This document shows positions 37,679-46,749 of a DNA stretch of 55,772 nt, piece after piece. The first letter of the stretch is position 1; the number at the start of each line of letters is the position of its first letter. The notes under the pieces were generated by a model, which did not search any database, was not told the DNA's origin, and worked only from the letters and a program-made list of their open reading frames with translations. The DNA comes from JBDIBA01 sp039812705 (GTDB lineage Bacteria; Actinomycetota; Acidimicrobiia; Acidimicrobiales; JBBSGY01). Location: contig JBDIBA010000007.1 in the NCBI GenBank assembly GCA_039812705.1, positions 1-55,772 of the forward strand. The letters are read 5' to 3'. The position numbers and the translations under genes are program-made.

Positions 37679-38767
37679 CTAGCCGTTGATAACAGTCGCG
37701 CGGAGGTCTTGGGGCACCAGCTGTAGCCAGCTTTGCCCGCGGTTCAACTTGACAGTTGCCCCAGTGGAATCCGTGAAAGAAGTGATGGCTCCATCGTTTG
37801 GACGGTTCCAGCGTCCCTGGATGACCTTGCCGTCAGACAAGATGAGTGCATCTCCCGAACCCGTGGTAACGGCCTCGTCAACCACAGCGTTAGCGCGGTC
37901 CCGGTATTGAGTTGGACGGTACGGCGTGTACTGAATCACGACATTCGTCATGGCAATCTGCCCTTTGCCCTCGAACAGGTGAGACTTGCCATCGGTCGTG
38001 CGCAGAAACTTCTTTTGTGAAGGGTCCCAAGTCCACGCGAATGTCGTTGCTTGGGGGTCTCCACCCATTCTTCCCTGGATGGTCTGCACTGGGGCTACGC
38101 CCTCGCCAGCGAAACTGGCGCCCTGGTCAACAAACTCAAACAACGGCTTGGCGGCGGCCTTGCCCTTGGGTGTCAAGGTGCGAAGCGTTGAAGTGTTTGT
38201 GTAAAGGCTGTGTTCGAAAGCTCGATCAGACCTGCGCTTGTAATAGGTGGGGCCGTGGTTGTCTGCGCCAATGTCGGTGATGCCGGCCGGGCCTAACAGG
38301 GCCTTTACTCCGTCGATTCCACCGGAGTACGCAATCAATCCGCCTTCAGGACGCAACCATGCGGGGTCGGTCGTGCGGAGCGAGCGAACCGGACCAACTC
38401 GGTCAGAATCTTGGCTCTGGAAGAGAGCCATAAAACGCGAGATTCCACCTTCGACCTTTTCTTCAACCACGGTGTCGGCCTTGTCGACGCCGAACTGCGG
38501 CCGAGCCTGGGGGCTGTTGTCGATCTTGATGGTTAGAAGCGGCCTGTTGCGAAGAGCCTCGTCGGGCTGAGGAAGGCCAGTGAGAGGCGAAACGGGACCC
38601 AAGGCCGCCGTAGTCGAGCTGCTGGTTGGGGCGCCAGACGTGGTTGTGGCAGCGGTTTCTTCGCCACCTCCCCTGGTCAGCGCAAATGCCAGCACGGCAA
38701 CAAGCAGTGCGGCCAGAACGCCACCGGCGATTAAAAGCTTCTTGCGATCAAAACGACTCAAGTCCAT
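37679..38767 (-). CDS. DUF3048 domain membrane-anchored protein
   Basis: This 362-residue protein has a short basic N-terminus, one membrane/signal segment (about residues 11-31, LLIAGGVLAALLVAVLAFAL), a Thr/Ser-rich linker, then the DUF3048 (YerB-like) domain: SPLTGLP, LTIKIDNSPQARPQ, GISRFMALF, VGPVRSLR and YKRRSDRAFEHSLY. It has no lipobox Cys after the hydrophobic segment, so it is probably an uncleaved anchor. The function of the family is unknown; cell-envelope location is inferred. The ATG directly abuts the stop of the M48-like gene upstream. Confidence 0.88.
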   Translation of the reverse strand: MDLSRFDRKKLLIAGGVLAALLVAVLAFALTRGGGEETAATTTSGAPTSSSTTAALGPVSPLTGLPQPDEALRNRPLLTIKIDNSPQARPQFGVDKADTVVEEKVEGGISRFMALFQSQDSDRVGPVRSLRTTDPAWLRPEGGLIAYSGGIDGVKALLGPAGITDIGADNHGPTYYKRRSDRAFEHSLYTNTSTLRTLTPKGKAAAKPLFEFVDQGASFAGEGVAPVQTIQGRMGGDPQATTFAWTWDPSQKKFLRTTDGKSHLFEGKGQIAMTNVVIQYTPYRPTQYRDRANAVVDEAVTTGSGDALILSDGKVIQGRWNRPNDGAITSFTDSTGATVKLNRGQSWLQLVPQDLRATVING

Positions 38768-39604
38768 TTAAAGCTCCTGGAGTACAGCCACACGATCGGC
38801 AATAGGCGCATGCAACTTAGAAGTTGATGGATTTGCCGAAGGTGCTGTTGCCGGAGCCACCCAAAGGTGGGCCGTAACAGGTGCTGCTACTCCAAGAGCT
38901 GACTTACCGGAGATCTTTTCGAGTGCGTCCGCGAGTGCGGGCGGATAACGCGTGTAGGCCGTGGCTTCAACGTCGCGTTCGAGGTCGCGCTGAGAGCTGC
39001 TGACCTTGGCAAGGATCGCATCGACCCACGGCGTTGGCAGACGCAGGAAGTTTGCCAACCACGGCATGGAATCGGCGGCCTCAGCCAGGACGAGCGACAC
39101 GCCGTAGGTGGGCACCACAAAGGATTGCGGGAGGGTTTCGTGGGTCTTGATCTTGAAAAGTTCCAGCGCGATGACGGCCTCAAGCTCGATCAAGTCAAGG
39201 CGCTCAATCAGGCCGGTGGTCAAAACCAGCGATGCGTGATTGGGGTCGCGCCCGGTTGAAAACGCGTTCATGGCGTCCTCATCAACCAGGTACAGGTCAA
39301 GCGATGGCAGCCCCATGGCCGCGCGCAGACCGTTGACAACGTTGAACAGCCTTGCGTCAGATTCCACATTTGCATCGCGCGCACCCGCCAGGTCGAGAAC
39401 CACGGCATCTGAACGTCGCCAAGCAACGAAAGACCAGACCAGCGCGACGACCAAAGCCGGAAACACGGCAAGTGCTGTTCGTGAAATCAGCAACAGAACC
39501 AAAAAGACTGGAATGAAAACACCCGCAACAAAGACAATCGCCAAGCAAGCGGCAAGGCGCTTGTTGTGAGAGATGTGGCGATTGACAGCCTGTTGGATAT
39601 CCAT
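38768..39604 (-). CDS. M48-like membrane protein lacking the zinc motif
   Basis: The fold markers of HtpX/M48 peptidases are visible: two N-terminal membrane helices (about residues 18-43 and 45-64), then VNGLRAAMGLPSLDLYLVD, MNAFSTGRDPNHASLVLTTGL and IELEAVIALELFKIKTHET. In active enzymes the last block reads HELSHI. Here both His are lost (ALELFKI), and the third-ligand region reads RDLERDVEAT rather than ExxAD. I infer a non-catalytic relative. It is translated together with the DUF3048 gene, with zero spacing. Its 5' end faces the AMIN lipoprotein gene across about 118 bases. Confidence 0.78.
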   Translation of the reverse strand: MDIQQAVNRHISHNKRLAACLAIVFVAGVFIPVFLVLLLISRTALAVFPALVVALVWSFVAWRRSDAVVLDLAGARDANVESDARLFNVVNGLRAAMGLPSLDLYLVDEDAMNAFSTGRDPNHASLVLTTGLIERLDLIELEAVIALELFKIKTHETLPQSFVVPTYGVSLVLAEAADSMPWLANFLRLPTPWVDAILAKVSSSQRDLERDVEATAYTRYPPALADALEKISGKSALGVAAPVTAHLWVAPATAPSANPSTSKLHAPIADRVAVLQEL

Positions 39605-39704
39605 GACGCCACGAAATTACCAGTGCTACGCCTTTTCGGCAGGCCAGTATGCATCGGTCCTCATAAATCACGCGCCGTGAAGTGCCAACACTGTCGAGCT
39701 GCAA

Positions 39705-39722
39705 GTGATTACGTTCTCAATC
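39705..39722 (+). promoter_or_regulatory. Putative leaderless promoter of the AMIN-like lipoprotein
   Basis: TACGTT (39710-39715) lies seven bases before the GTG at 39723. This favours that GTG over the one at 39705, which would have no box or Shine-Dalgarno in front. Confidence 0.35.
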
Positions 39723-40352
39723 GTGCTCAACATTTCTTGTCCAAGTCTGCGTCGCACAGCCGTTCCGGCTCTATGTCTTGCGCTAGCGGTAGGAGTCAGC
39801 GCCTGTGGCGAAGAAAAGAAGGCAAGCTCAACCCAGACAGTGGAAGTAACCACATCGACGACGGCCGCCCCAGCCGATACGTCATCGACCACTACCGGCG
39901 CGCCAGCGGCAACCTTTGGTGGCTCAACTGCAACGACGACTCCTGCTTCTGACTCGAAAGCACACCTGCTAGCTGTTCGGCTGAATCGCTTTGAGAACAG
40001 CGACCGCATTGTTTTTGAGTTCGATGGAAATGTGCCGCCCGGCTATTCGCTGAAATACAACCAAACAGGCGCCCCGACCATGGAGGGCTCGCCTGTGAAG
40101 GCAACGGGAAACCAACAGTTGGTCATTGAGTTCGAGGCCGCTTCAATCGTCGAGTTGACCGGTGGTCTGAAAGAGTTTTACAAGGGTCCGCGAACGATTG
40201 ATAAGACCGACACGACTCAAGTCGAACAACTCAAGTTCGTAGCCGACTTTGAGGGCCGCTTGACTTGGGTTGCTGGAACCAAGAGCGCAGCAAACTTCAA
40301 AGTCTCAACACTGAACAACCCAACCCGCGTCGTGATCGACGTTGCTCGATGA
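39723..40352 (+). CDS. AMIN-like domain lipoprotein
   Basis: A short basic stretch (SLRR), a hydrophobic segment and the lipobox GVSAC (Cys at about residue 28) mark a lipoprotein. A Thr/Ser/Ala-rich linker (about 35-75) follows, then an AMIN-like beta domain: LLAVRLNRFENSDRIVFEF, IVELTGGLKEFY, and LNNPTRVVIDV at the end. AMIN domains localise proteins to the cell wall, so an envelope-binding role is likely (inference). The next gene starts 11 bases on, and they probably form an operon. Confidence 0.82.
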   Translation: MLNISCPSLRRTAVPALCLALAVGVSACGEEKKASSTQTVEVTTSTTAAPADTSSTTTGAPAATFGGSTATTTPASDSKAHLLAVRLNRFENSDRIVFEFDGNVPPGYSLKYNQTGAPTMEGSPVKATGNQQLVIEFEAASIVELTGGLKEFYKGPRTIDKTDTTQVEQLKFVADFEGRLTWVAGTKSAANFKVSTLNNPTRVVIDVAR

Positions 40353-40362
40353 TCGGACGACC

Positions 40363-41292
40363 ATGACCACATTGCTCGTCGCCAGTGGCGGTGGCCACCT
40401 TAAACAGCTTCGCGGCTTGGCCGACCGTTTCGACATTGATGATGACCGTTTGTGGGTCACGTTCGACACGGGTCTCAGCCGTTCGATTCTGCAAACCGAC
40501 AATGTTGTGTTTGCGCCTTATGCGCACCCTCACGACATTTGGGGGAACCTTAAAGACGTTGTTTTTGCACTCAAGTTGTTTCGCAAACACAAGGTTTCGC
40601 GTGTAATCAGCACGGGGGCAAACGTGGCAGTTTGCTTCTTGCCATTTGCATGGATCTTTGGGGCGAAAGCTATTTACATCGAAACGGCAACTAGAACCCA
40701 CGAGTTATCGCTTACCGGCAAGATTGTTGATCGTTTGCCGCGCATCAAGCGCTACTGCCAGTCCCCCGCGCTTGCAAACAAGCGCTGGACATACGCCGGG
40801 TCCGTCTTTGATGGGTTCGAAGCGAAACACCGGCCACTTGCAAATGGCGTGAAGTCGATTGTTGTGACGCTCGGCTCGAACGACAGTTATGGGTTTGACC
40901 GTCTTCTCAAGCGCGTCTTGGAAATTGTTCCTCCCCAAGTCGATGTCACGTGGCAAACCGGCAAGACCGACATAACAATTGAGGGCGCTCACCAATCCAT
41001 GTCCGGCGACGATCTCGAAGCAGCCATGGAACGCGCCGACGTGGTCATTGCTCACGCGGGAACCGGCTCTGCGCTTAGCGCCCTAGAAGCCGGCAAATAT
41101 CCGGTGCTGGTAATCCGTCGTGCAAAACACCATGAGCACATCGACGATCACCAGGAACTGACGGCCAAGCGTTTATCGGTGGCAAACCTTGCACTTCCCG
41201 TTGAAGCCGACGAGCTCACCTGGCAGGACATCGAAACCGCCGGCAACTGGCATGTCGCATTCAATGCGGGTCACCTCCCGAAGCTGGGCTAA
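40363..41292 (+). CDS. Alg14–Alg13-type fused glycosyltransferase (GT28)
   Basis: This looks like both halves of an Alg13/Alg14 (EpsF/EpsE-like) transferase in one chain. The N-terminal half (1-150) is Alg14-like: LLVASGGGHLKQLRGL, a hydrophobic FLPFAWIFGAKAIYIET and TRTHELSLTGKI. The C-terminal half is Alg13-like: VVTLGSNDSYGFDRLL, VIAHAGTGSALSALEAGKYPV and HHEHIDDHQ. Such enzymes add a sugar from a UDP donor to a lipid-linked acceptor at the membrane; the exact sugars are unknown. The ATG at 40363 is chosen by homology. Its stop overlaps the pimA stop on the other strand. Confidence 0.85.
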   Translation: MTTLLVASGGGHLKQLRGLADRFDIDDDRLWVTFDTGLSRSILQTDNVVFAPYAHPHDIWGNLKDVVFALKLFRKHKVSRVISTGANVAVCFLPFAWIFGAKAIYIETATRTHELSLTGKIVDRLPRIKRYCQSPALANKRWTYAGSVFDGFEAKHRPLANGVKSIVVTLGSNDSYGFDRLLKRVLEIVPPQVDVTWQTGKTDITIEGAHQSMSGDDLEAAMERADVVIAHAGTGSALSALEAGKYPVLVIRRAKHHEHIDDHQELTAKRLSVANLALPVEADELTWQDIETAGNWHVAFNAGHLPKLG

Positions 41293-42413
41293 CTGAAGAG
41301 GCCTGAAAACCAGCTCTTTGACGTTCGCCCAGAAAGCGCCCTTTCGTAAAGCTCCACGTAGGATTCCGCTAGAGAGTCCATGGAAAATGCATTGGCCCGC
41401 AAAAGGCCATTGTCAATCAGCTTGCGTGCAACGGTGCGGTCGGAAGCCAGCTCTGCAATCGCAACGCTCAACGCGTGGCTGTCGTTCGGCGCAACCAACT
41501 TGGCACTCTTGCCACCCTCGGCTACGTAACGGTACCCGGACAAGTCGCTTGCCACAACCGGCAACCCCGCAGCCATTGCTTCGAGGAGCACAATGCCAAA
41601 TGATTCGCCTTCAAGTGACGGCGCACAGAACACCGAAGCACGTTGCAGCTCTTCGCGCCGTTGAACGTCGGTGATCTTTCCCAGCCAGGTAATGCGGCCA
41701 TTGCCTTGAGTCAGCTGTTGAAGATGCTGCGTCTGCGGACCGATGCCGGCAATGCGCAAATGAAAGCGCTCCGGAAGCATCTCGAGTGCGTCAATCAGAA
41801 CGGACAGGCCCTTGCGTTGTTCGTGGCGACCAATAAACAGAATCTCAACTGGCGCGTCGTCTTCCAGCGAGTCCAACGCGCTAGAGGACTGAGTGAAATT
41901 GTTCACGTCAATCGCGTTGTACAAGACCTCATACTCCCCGCCTATTGCACCCTGTGCGGTTGCTGCAGCTTCCAGCGAAACGGCGACTCGCACGTCCAAC
42001 CGTTTCACCAGTCGCTTCGCCGCAAACGTGTAATACGAATATGCAGTCGACGTTCCCGCAGCATGAAACGTGCCGATCAGCGCGGCTTCTGCAGTCATCA
42101 ATGCAGTAAGCGATGGACCCGGGACTGCGGGTTCATGAATGTGCACCACGTCAAAGCGTTCGTTGCGCAACGTGTGAATGGTGCGCAACGCGCAAGCCGG
42201 GTCTGGCGCGACCGGGGCAATCGAACCGTTGACCGCTGTCGGAACAGAACGTCCAAGCGGCGTGACCATCGGGTCTGGCGGCGGACCGTCACAAGGTGCA
42301 AGCACACGGGTTTCATGACCCATGTCTCGAAGGGCGTGACCAAGTCCAATGACTTGACCCTGGACTCCCCCGGGAACGCTCAGGCTGTATGGACAGACCT
42401 GGGCGATTCGCAT
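41289..42413 (-). CDS. pimA: Phosphatidylinositol mannosyltransferase (PimA-like, GT4)
   Basis: PimA adds the first mannose from GDP-mannose to phosphatidylinositol at the inner face of the membrane. The start MRIAQVCPYSLSVPGGVQ is nearly diagnostic. HIHEPAVPGPSLTALM and GTFHAAG follow. The C-terminal GT4 domain has FIGRHEQRKGL (donor Arg/Lys) and SLEGESFGIVLLEAMAAG (the E-x7-E motif). The ATG at 42411-42413 has TACCTT seven bases upstream, so it may also have its own promoter. Its position after patA and pgsA confirms the role. Confidence 0.93.
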   Translation of the reverse strand: MRIAQVCPYSLSVPGGVQGQVIGLGHALRDMGHETRVLAPCDGPPPDPMVTPLGRSVPTAVNGSIAPVAPDPACALRTIHTLRNERFDVVHIHEPAVPGPSLTALMTAEAALIGTFHAAGTSTAYSYYTFAAKRLVKRLDVRVAVSLEAAATAQGAIGGEYEVLYNAIDVNNFTQSSSALDSLEDDAPVEILFIGRHEQRKGLSVLIDALEMLPERFHLRIAGIGPQTQHLQQLTQGNGRITWLGKITDVQRREELQRASVFCAPSLEGESFGIVLLEAMAAGLPVVASDLSGYRYVAEGGKSAKLVAPNDSHALSVAIAELASDRTVARKLIDNGLLRANAFSMDSLAESYVELYERALSGRTSKSWFSGLFS

Positions 42414-42442
42414 GGGTGAAAAGGTATCGAACGCAAAACCGC

Positions 42443-43327
42443 TTAGTCGCGATCCCAGTACGGACCAAACACATGCCACTGCTCGGGGGCACGGCGAATC
42501 ATGTCTTCGAAGATGCCCAACAGTTCCGCCGTGATTCGTTCAGTGTCCGAAGAAAGGCTGCCACGTCTGGTGGTATCGATCGGCGGCGAAATGACTGCTC
42601 GGTGCGATGAGTTTGCCGTTTGGTAAATCGCAGTCGGCAAGAGAACGGCATTCGTCCGCAGGGCAAGCACGGCAGGACCACGCACGATCGATACTTGGCG
42701 GCCAAAAAACGTTGCGGGTTTGCCGCTGTTGTGAACATCGCGATCGCACAACAGGGCTATCGCGCCGCCATTCTTAAGTCGTTGCAGCAGTTGTGAGGTC
42801 AAAGTTGGACCCTCGGTCAAGACCTCCAGGCCAATTGACTCGCGGAAACCCTTAAACCACTCGAAGAGTTCTTTCGATGCGAGATTCTCGACCACAACAC
42901 CCAAATCGAGTCCGCGGGAAGTAAACCAAGCGCCTGCAATGTCCCAGTTGCCCAGGTGTGACAACGCCACAATGATCGGCCGATCCTCGGCAACTGCCTG
43001 GTCCATGAACTCGAGGCCTTCGACCGTGAAGTGATCTTCGAGCCACTCAGCCGGAACCGCCGGCAAGCGCAGGCTCTCCAACCAGAATCGAACGTAAGAC
43101 GCAAATGAATCGTGAATGAGTTGCGGCGACGGTGCCGTGCCGAGGACCGGGGTCAGATTGTCGCTAATAATGCGGACTTTGCCCGGCAGCACTCTGACGG
43201 CTGCTGATGCTGCAACTGACGAAACTCTCTCGATCGCGCTTGCCGGAAGGATCTCGGCGAACCGCGCCAACAAGCGGTAACCAATGTATGAAAGTCGCTG
43301 CGCGCTTGAAGATGGTTTGGGCAACAT
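42443..43327 (-). CDS. patA: PIM acyltransferase (PatA-like, LPLAT family)
   Basis: PatA-type enzymes acylate the mannose of PIM1/PIM2 using acyl-CoA. The acyltransferase motif HLGNWD (about residue 124, the Hx4D form) follows VALSHLGNWDIAGAWF. A later block, ALLCDRDVHNSGKPATFFGR, matches this HtrB-like family, as does GPAVLALRTNAVLLP. It is 294 residues long. The ATG is at 43325-43327, 23 bases after pgsA. The gene order pgsA–patA–pimA is the standard PIM cluster. Confidence 0.92.
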   Translation of the reverse strand: MLPKPSSSAQRLSYIGYRLLARFAEILPASAIERVSSVAASAAVRVLPGKVRIISDNLTPVLGTAPSPQLIHDSFASYVRFWLESLRLPAVPAEWLEDHFTVEGLEFMDQAVAEDRPIIVALSHLGNWDIAGAWFTSRGLDLGVVVENLASKELFEWFKGFRESIGLEVLTEGPTLTSQLLQRLKNGGAIALLCDRDVHNSGKPATFFGRQVSIVRGPAVLALRTNAVLLPTAIYQTANSSHRAVISPPIDTTRRGSLSSDTERITAELLGIFEDMIRRAPEQWHVFGPYWDRD

Positions 43328-43350
43328 GGCTATCGAAACGTTCAGCCGAA

Positions 43351-44097
43351 CTAGTCGCGTTCGGCGTCAATACGACGCTTTGCCCGGCGTTGTTGAGACG
43401 CCCATTCCCTCCACCGCCGACGCACGGTCTCGTCTGGCTCTGCACCAAACATTGAACGCATCGTCATTGGTCTTGTCGCGCGTCGTGCAGCCACGCGGGC
43501 CGCAAGAACCGGGTTTTCGTCGGTGGCCTGCTTCCAAACCTTCACAAAGCGTTGACCACCGGTCACAACTGTCAGCGCCAACATGACGGCCAAAATCGGA
43601 ACCAAGTAAGCGTTGAAGATCAACGCGACGGCCAGACAAACAATGCGTTCGGCGCGTTCCATCAAGCCGCCCTTGGCGTCGAACCCGTGAATCTCGGCCT
43701 TGGCGCGCATATAGGAAATGATCTGACTTGCCCCAAGCAGGGCAAACGGCAGAATTGCCGCACTCTTTGACGGCTGGTCAAGTAGGTACCAGGCAATACC
43801 TCCCAAAACAAAGGTGTCGGTTACGCGGTCGGCAACGGAATCGAAAAAAGCGCCCCTAATTGACGCCATGCCTGACGCCTTGGCGACCGGACCGTCGAGA
43901 AGGTCTGGCAAAGCCGCAACGATCAGCAGTACGACACCCCACACAAGGTGGCCCGTGCCGATTGCCACACCACAGCCGACAGCCGCAATCATGCCCAGAA
44001 CGGTGAGGACGTCTGCCGTGACGCCAAACTTCGCAAAGGTGGTGCCGATCGGTTTTGTCACCCGGTCAACCCCGGTGCGGAAATTACCGTCAAACAA
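43351..44097 (-). CDS. pgsA: CDP-alcohol phosphatidyltransferase, probable phosphatidylinositol phosphate synthase
   Basis: This membrane enzyme joins CDP-diacylglycerol to inositol 3-phosphate, the first step toward PIMs. The family signature reads DLLDGPVAK, then G-AFFDSVAD, matching DxxDGxxAR...GxxxDxxxD except for Lys in place of the usual Arg. About six membrane helices are visible. A basic C-terminal tail (RRRWREWASQQRRAKRR) follows. It starts with TTG (44095-44097), well supported by GGAG six bases upstream. The 115-base gap to the HIT gene holds nothing that I recognise. Confidence 0.9.
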   Translation of the reverse strand: MFDGNFRTGVDRVTKPIGTTFAKFGVTADVLTVLGMIAAVGCGVAIGTGHLVWGVVLLIVAALPDLLDGPVAKASGMASIRGAFFDSVADRVTDTFVLGGIAWYLLDQPSKSAAILPFALLGASQIISYMRAKAEIHGFDAKGGLMERAERIVCLAVALIFNAYLVPILAVMLALTVVTGGQRFVKVWKQATDENPVLAARVAARRATRPMTMRSMFGAEPDETVRRRWREWASQQRRAKRRIDAERD

Positions 44098-44212
44098 ATT
44101 GATCTCCGTTAGATAAGCGCGCCCACGGCGAAGCCATTTGAATCGAGCGCGTTTGGGTCAAAACTACCAAACCATCCAGAACTGACCGAGTTCGGCCCAA
44201 AGATGCGAAGTG

Positions 44213-44743
44213 TTATGGGCGCTTTGGCCAGGCTTGGCGCAGCTTGCGGGCGGTTTCATCCAGCGCCTCAGGAAGCACCTTGGCATTGGCAACCGAGCTC
44301 ATGAAGTTGGTGTCGGCAGACCACCTGGGCAAGACATGAGCGTGAAGGTGGCCCGGGACTCCCGCACCGGCGGCTTTTCCAAGGTTGAAACCAACGTTGA
44401 CGCCATCGGGGCGATAGGCCTGTTCAATCGCCTGTACGGCATCTTGAATGGTCGACCACAACTCTGCAGATTCAGATCGTGAAAGTTCATCGAGCTTTGC
44501 TACTTCGCGCACCGGCATGACCAGCAAGTGGCCAGTTCCGTATGGAAATGCGTTGAGGATCGCAAACACCTCGGAACCGCGATGCACAATGTTGGTCTCT
44601 TCGTCGCTCAGCCCCGAGGTCAAAATGCGCGTGAACACTGAAGCGTTTTCGTCGCCCGGGTGTTCGTTACGACTCTTGTTGGCAGCGCCTGCAACATATG
44701 CCGAGCGCCAACCGGCCCACAGTCTGTCTACGCCGTCAGTCAT
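44213..44743 (-). CDS. HIT family protein
   Basis: HIT proteins hydrolyse or transfer nucleotidyl groups. The core motif is PGHLHAHVLPRW (HxHxH form) near residue 133, preceded by FPYGTGHLLVMPVREV. In Actinobacteria a HIT gene of this type regularly lies between thrS and pgsA and has been described as an AP4A phosphorylase-like protein; this exact activity is not proven here. The ATG overlaps the thrS stop (ATGA). Length 176. Confidence 0.92.
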   Translation of the reverse strand: MTDGVDRLWAGWRSAYVAGAANKSRNEHPGDENASVFTRILTSGLSDEETNIVHRGSEVFAILNAFPYGTGHLLVMPVREVAKLDELSRSESAELWSTIQDAVQAIEQAYRPDGVNVGFNLGKAAGAGVPGHLHAHVLPRWSADTNFMSSVANAKVLPEALDETARKLRQAWPKRP

Positions 44744-46749
44744 TGCTCAGCAGGTGACACTGGGCGTCGATAGTTGGAGCGGTTGTTGTTCTCGTCTTTG
44801 ATCTGCGCGACGCATTCGGTAAGCGAAACACCGCGTTGAACCTGACCGTCACCATCGCGTGCGTTTACCCCGACCGTTGTGTTTTCAACGTCGTCATCGC
44901 CAACGACAAGGACGTAAGGAATCTTTTCAAGCTTGGCGCGCCTGATGCGACTGCCGACCGGTTCGTTCGCAGCGATCATCTCGACGCGAAGCCCCGCTGC
45001 TTTCAATGCCTGTTGCACTTGCGACGCGTAGTCCTCGTGCGTATCGCGCACAGGAATGACACTCACCTGAACAGGCGACAACCAAACCGGGAACGCACCG
45101 GCGTAGTGCTCGACGAGAATGCCCATGAACCTTTCGACCGAACCGAATAGCGCACGGTGGATCATCACTGGAACGTGACGTTCGTTGTCCGCACCGGTGT
45201 ACTCAATCTCGAAACGTTGTGGGGTCTGGAAATCGAGCTGGACCGTTGACATCTGCCAACTGCGACCAATGGCATCGCGAGTTTGCACAGAAATCTTCGG
45301 GCCGTAGAAAGCGCCGCCGCCTTCATCCAGCACCAATTCAAGGCCGGATTCCACGGCGACTTCGCGCAGCGTCTCTGTCGCTTCGCTCCACTCCTCGTCG
45401 CTGCCCACACACTTCTCTTCGGGCTTTGTTGAAAGTTCCAAGTAGAAGTCATCAAGTCCGTAGTCACGCAACAAGCTGAGAACGAATTGCAACACGCTGC
45501 GAATCTCGTCGCGCATTTGGTCGCGCGCAACGTAAAGGTGCGAGTCGTCCTGCGTCATTCCGCGCACGCGAGTGAGGCCATGAATCACACCGGACTTTTC
45601 GTAGCGGTAAACCGAACCGAACTCGAACAAACGCAACGGCAAGTCTCGGTAGGAACGTTGGCGAGACTTGTAAATCAAGGTGTGCATCGGGCAGTTCATT
45701 GGCTTCACGTAGTACTTGTGGCCAGCGCCGTGATGATCTTCGTCAAGAACCATCGGCGGGAACATTCCATCTGAGAACCAGTCAAGGTGACCGGAAGTCT
45801 CAAACAACGTTGATTTCGTAACGTGCGGAGTGTTGACAAACGAATAGCCCGCGGCTTCGTGGCGCTCGCGCGAGTAGTCCTCCATAAGCTTGCGGATAAG
45901 CCCGCCCTTTGGATGGAAAACAGGCAGACCGCTGCCAAGTTCTTCGGGGAAACTAAACAGGTCGAGCTCCAAGCCCAAGCGACGGTGGTCACGCCGTTCG
46001 GCCTCGGCCACCATGTGCTCATAAGCCTTTAGGGCTTTGGCTGATTCCCACGCTGTGCCATAAATGCGTTGCAGCATCGGACGCTTTTCATCGCCACGCC
46101 AATAAGCACCAGCAACCTTTTCAAGCTTGAAGTGACCCAAGCGCTTTGTTGAAAGCACGTGAGGACCGCGACACAACTCAACGAAGGTCTCTGTGTTTCG
46201 GTACAACGAAACGTGTCCTTCTTCAACACCTTGCGCGGTTTCGTGGTTGTTGATGATCTCGGTCTTGAATGGCTGACTGCTAAACGTCTTCAACGCCGAG
46301 TCGACGTCTACAACTTCACGCACAAAAGGTTGATCTTCAGACATGATTTCGCGCATCTTGACCTCAATGCGCGCAAGGTCATCTGAACTGAAACGCGCGC
46401 CATTGGGCAATGCAAAGTCGTAGTAAAAACCGTTTTCAATTGGTGGGCCGATTGCGAAGTGTGCGCCATCCCAAAGGTCAAGCACGGCCTGCGCCAAAAC
46501 GTGCGCAGTCGAGTGACGAATGACGTAACGGCCTTCTTCGTCAGTTGCCGTGATGATCCGCACGGTGTCGCCGTCTTGAAGTTCCGCTGTCAAGTCGCGC
46601 TGAAAACCATTCACCTCAATGACGACTGCCGCATCGAAAAGCCGCGACCCGATTGACTTGGCAAGGTCGGCGCCAGTTGAACCCGTGGGAACCTCACGCT
46701 TGCTGCCGTCGGGAAGGTTGACAAACATGATTTCACTCGTAACTGACAT
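44740..46749 (-). CDS. thrS: Threonyl-tRNA synthetase
   Basis: ThrRS charges tRNA-Thr. Domains in order are TGS (residues about 8-70), the editing domain with HSTAHVLAQA and CRGPHV, the class II core (KPMNCPMH with a zinc Cys, FEFGSVYRYEKSG, TQDDSHLY, and HRALFGSVERFMG as motif 3) and the anticodon domain. The ATG at 46747-46749 (669 residues) has TACGCT eight bases upstream; 46726-46728 is an alternative. It heads the HIT–pgsA–patA–pimA operon. Confidence 0.97.
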   Translation of the reverse strand: MSVTSEIMFVNLPDGSKREVPTGSTGADLAKSIGSRLFDAAVVIEVNGFQRDLTAELQDGDTVRIITATDEEGRYVIRHSTAHVLAQAVLDLWDGAHFAIGPPIENGFYYDFALPNGARFSSDDLARIEVKMREIMSEDQPFVREVVDVDSALKTFSSQPFKTEIINNHETAQGVEEGHVSLYRNTETFVELCRGPHVLSTKRLGHFKLEKVAGAYWRGDEKRPMLQRIYGTAWESAKALKAYEHMVAEAERRDHRRLGLELDLFSFPEELGSGLPVFHPKGGLIRKLMEDYSRERHEAAGYSFVNTPHVTKSTLFETSGHLDWFSDGMFPPMVLDEDHHGAGHKYYVKPMNCPMHTLIYKSRQRSYRDLPLRLFEFGSVYRYEKSGVIHGLTRVRGMTQDDSHLYVARDQMRDEIRSVLQFVLSLLRDYGLDDFYLELSTKPEEKCVGSDEEWSEATETLREVAVESGLELVLDEGGGAFYGPKISVQTRDAIGRSWQMSTVQLDFQTPQRFEIEYTGADNERHVPVMIHRALFGSVERFMGILVEHYAGAFPVWLSPVQVSVIPVRDTHEDYASQVQQALKAAGLRVEMIAANEPVGSRIRRAKLEKIPYVLVVGDDDVENTTVGVNARDGDGQVQRGVSLTECVAQIKDENNNRSNYRRPVSPAEQ

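Noticed and set aside
41643..42419. 258-codon open frame opposite pimA
   Set aside because: It is a reverse shadow of a clear GT4 gene; its Cys/Arg/His-rich composition is typical of an artefact.
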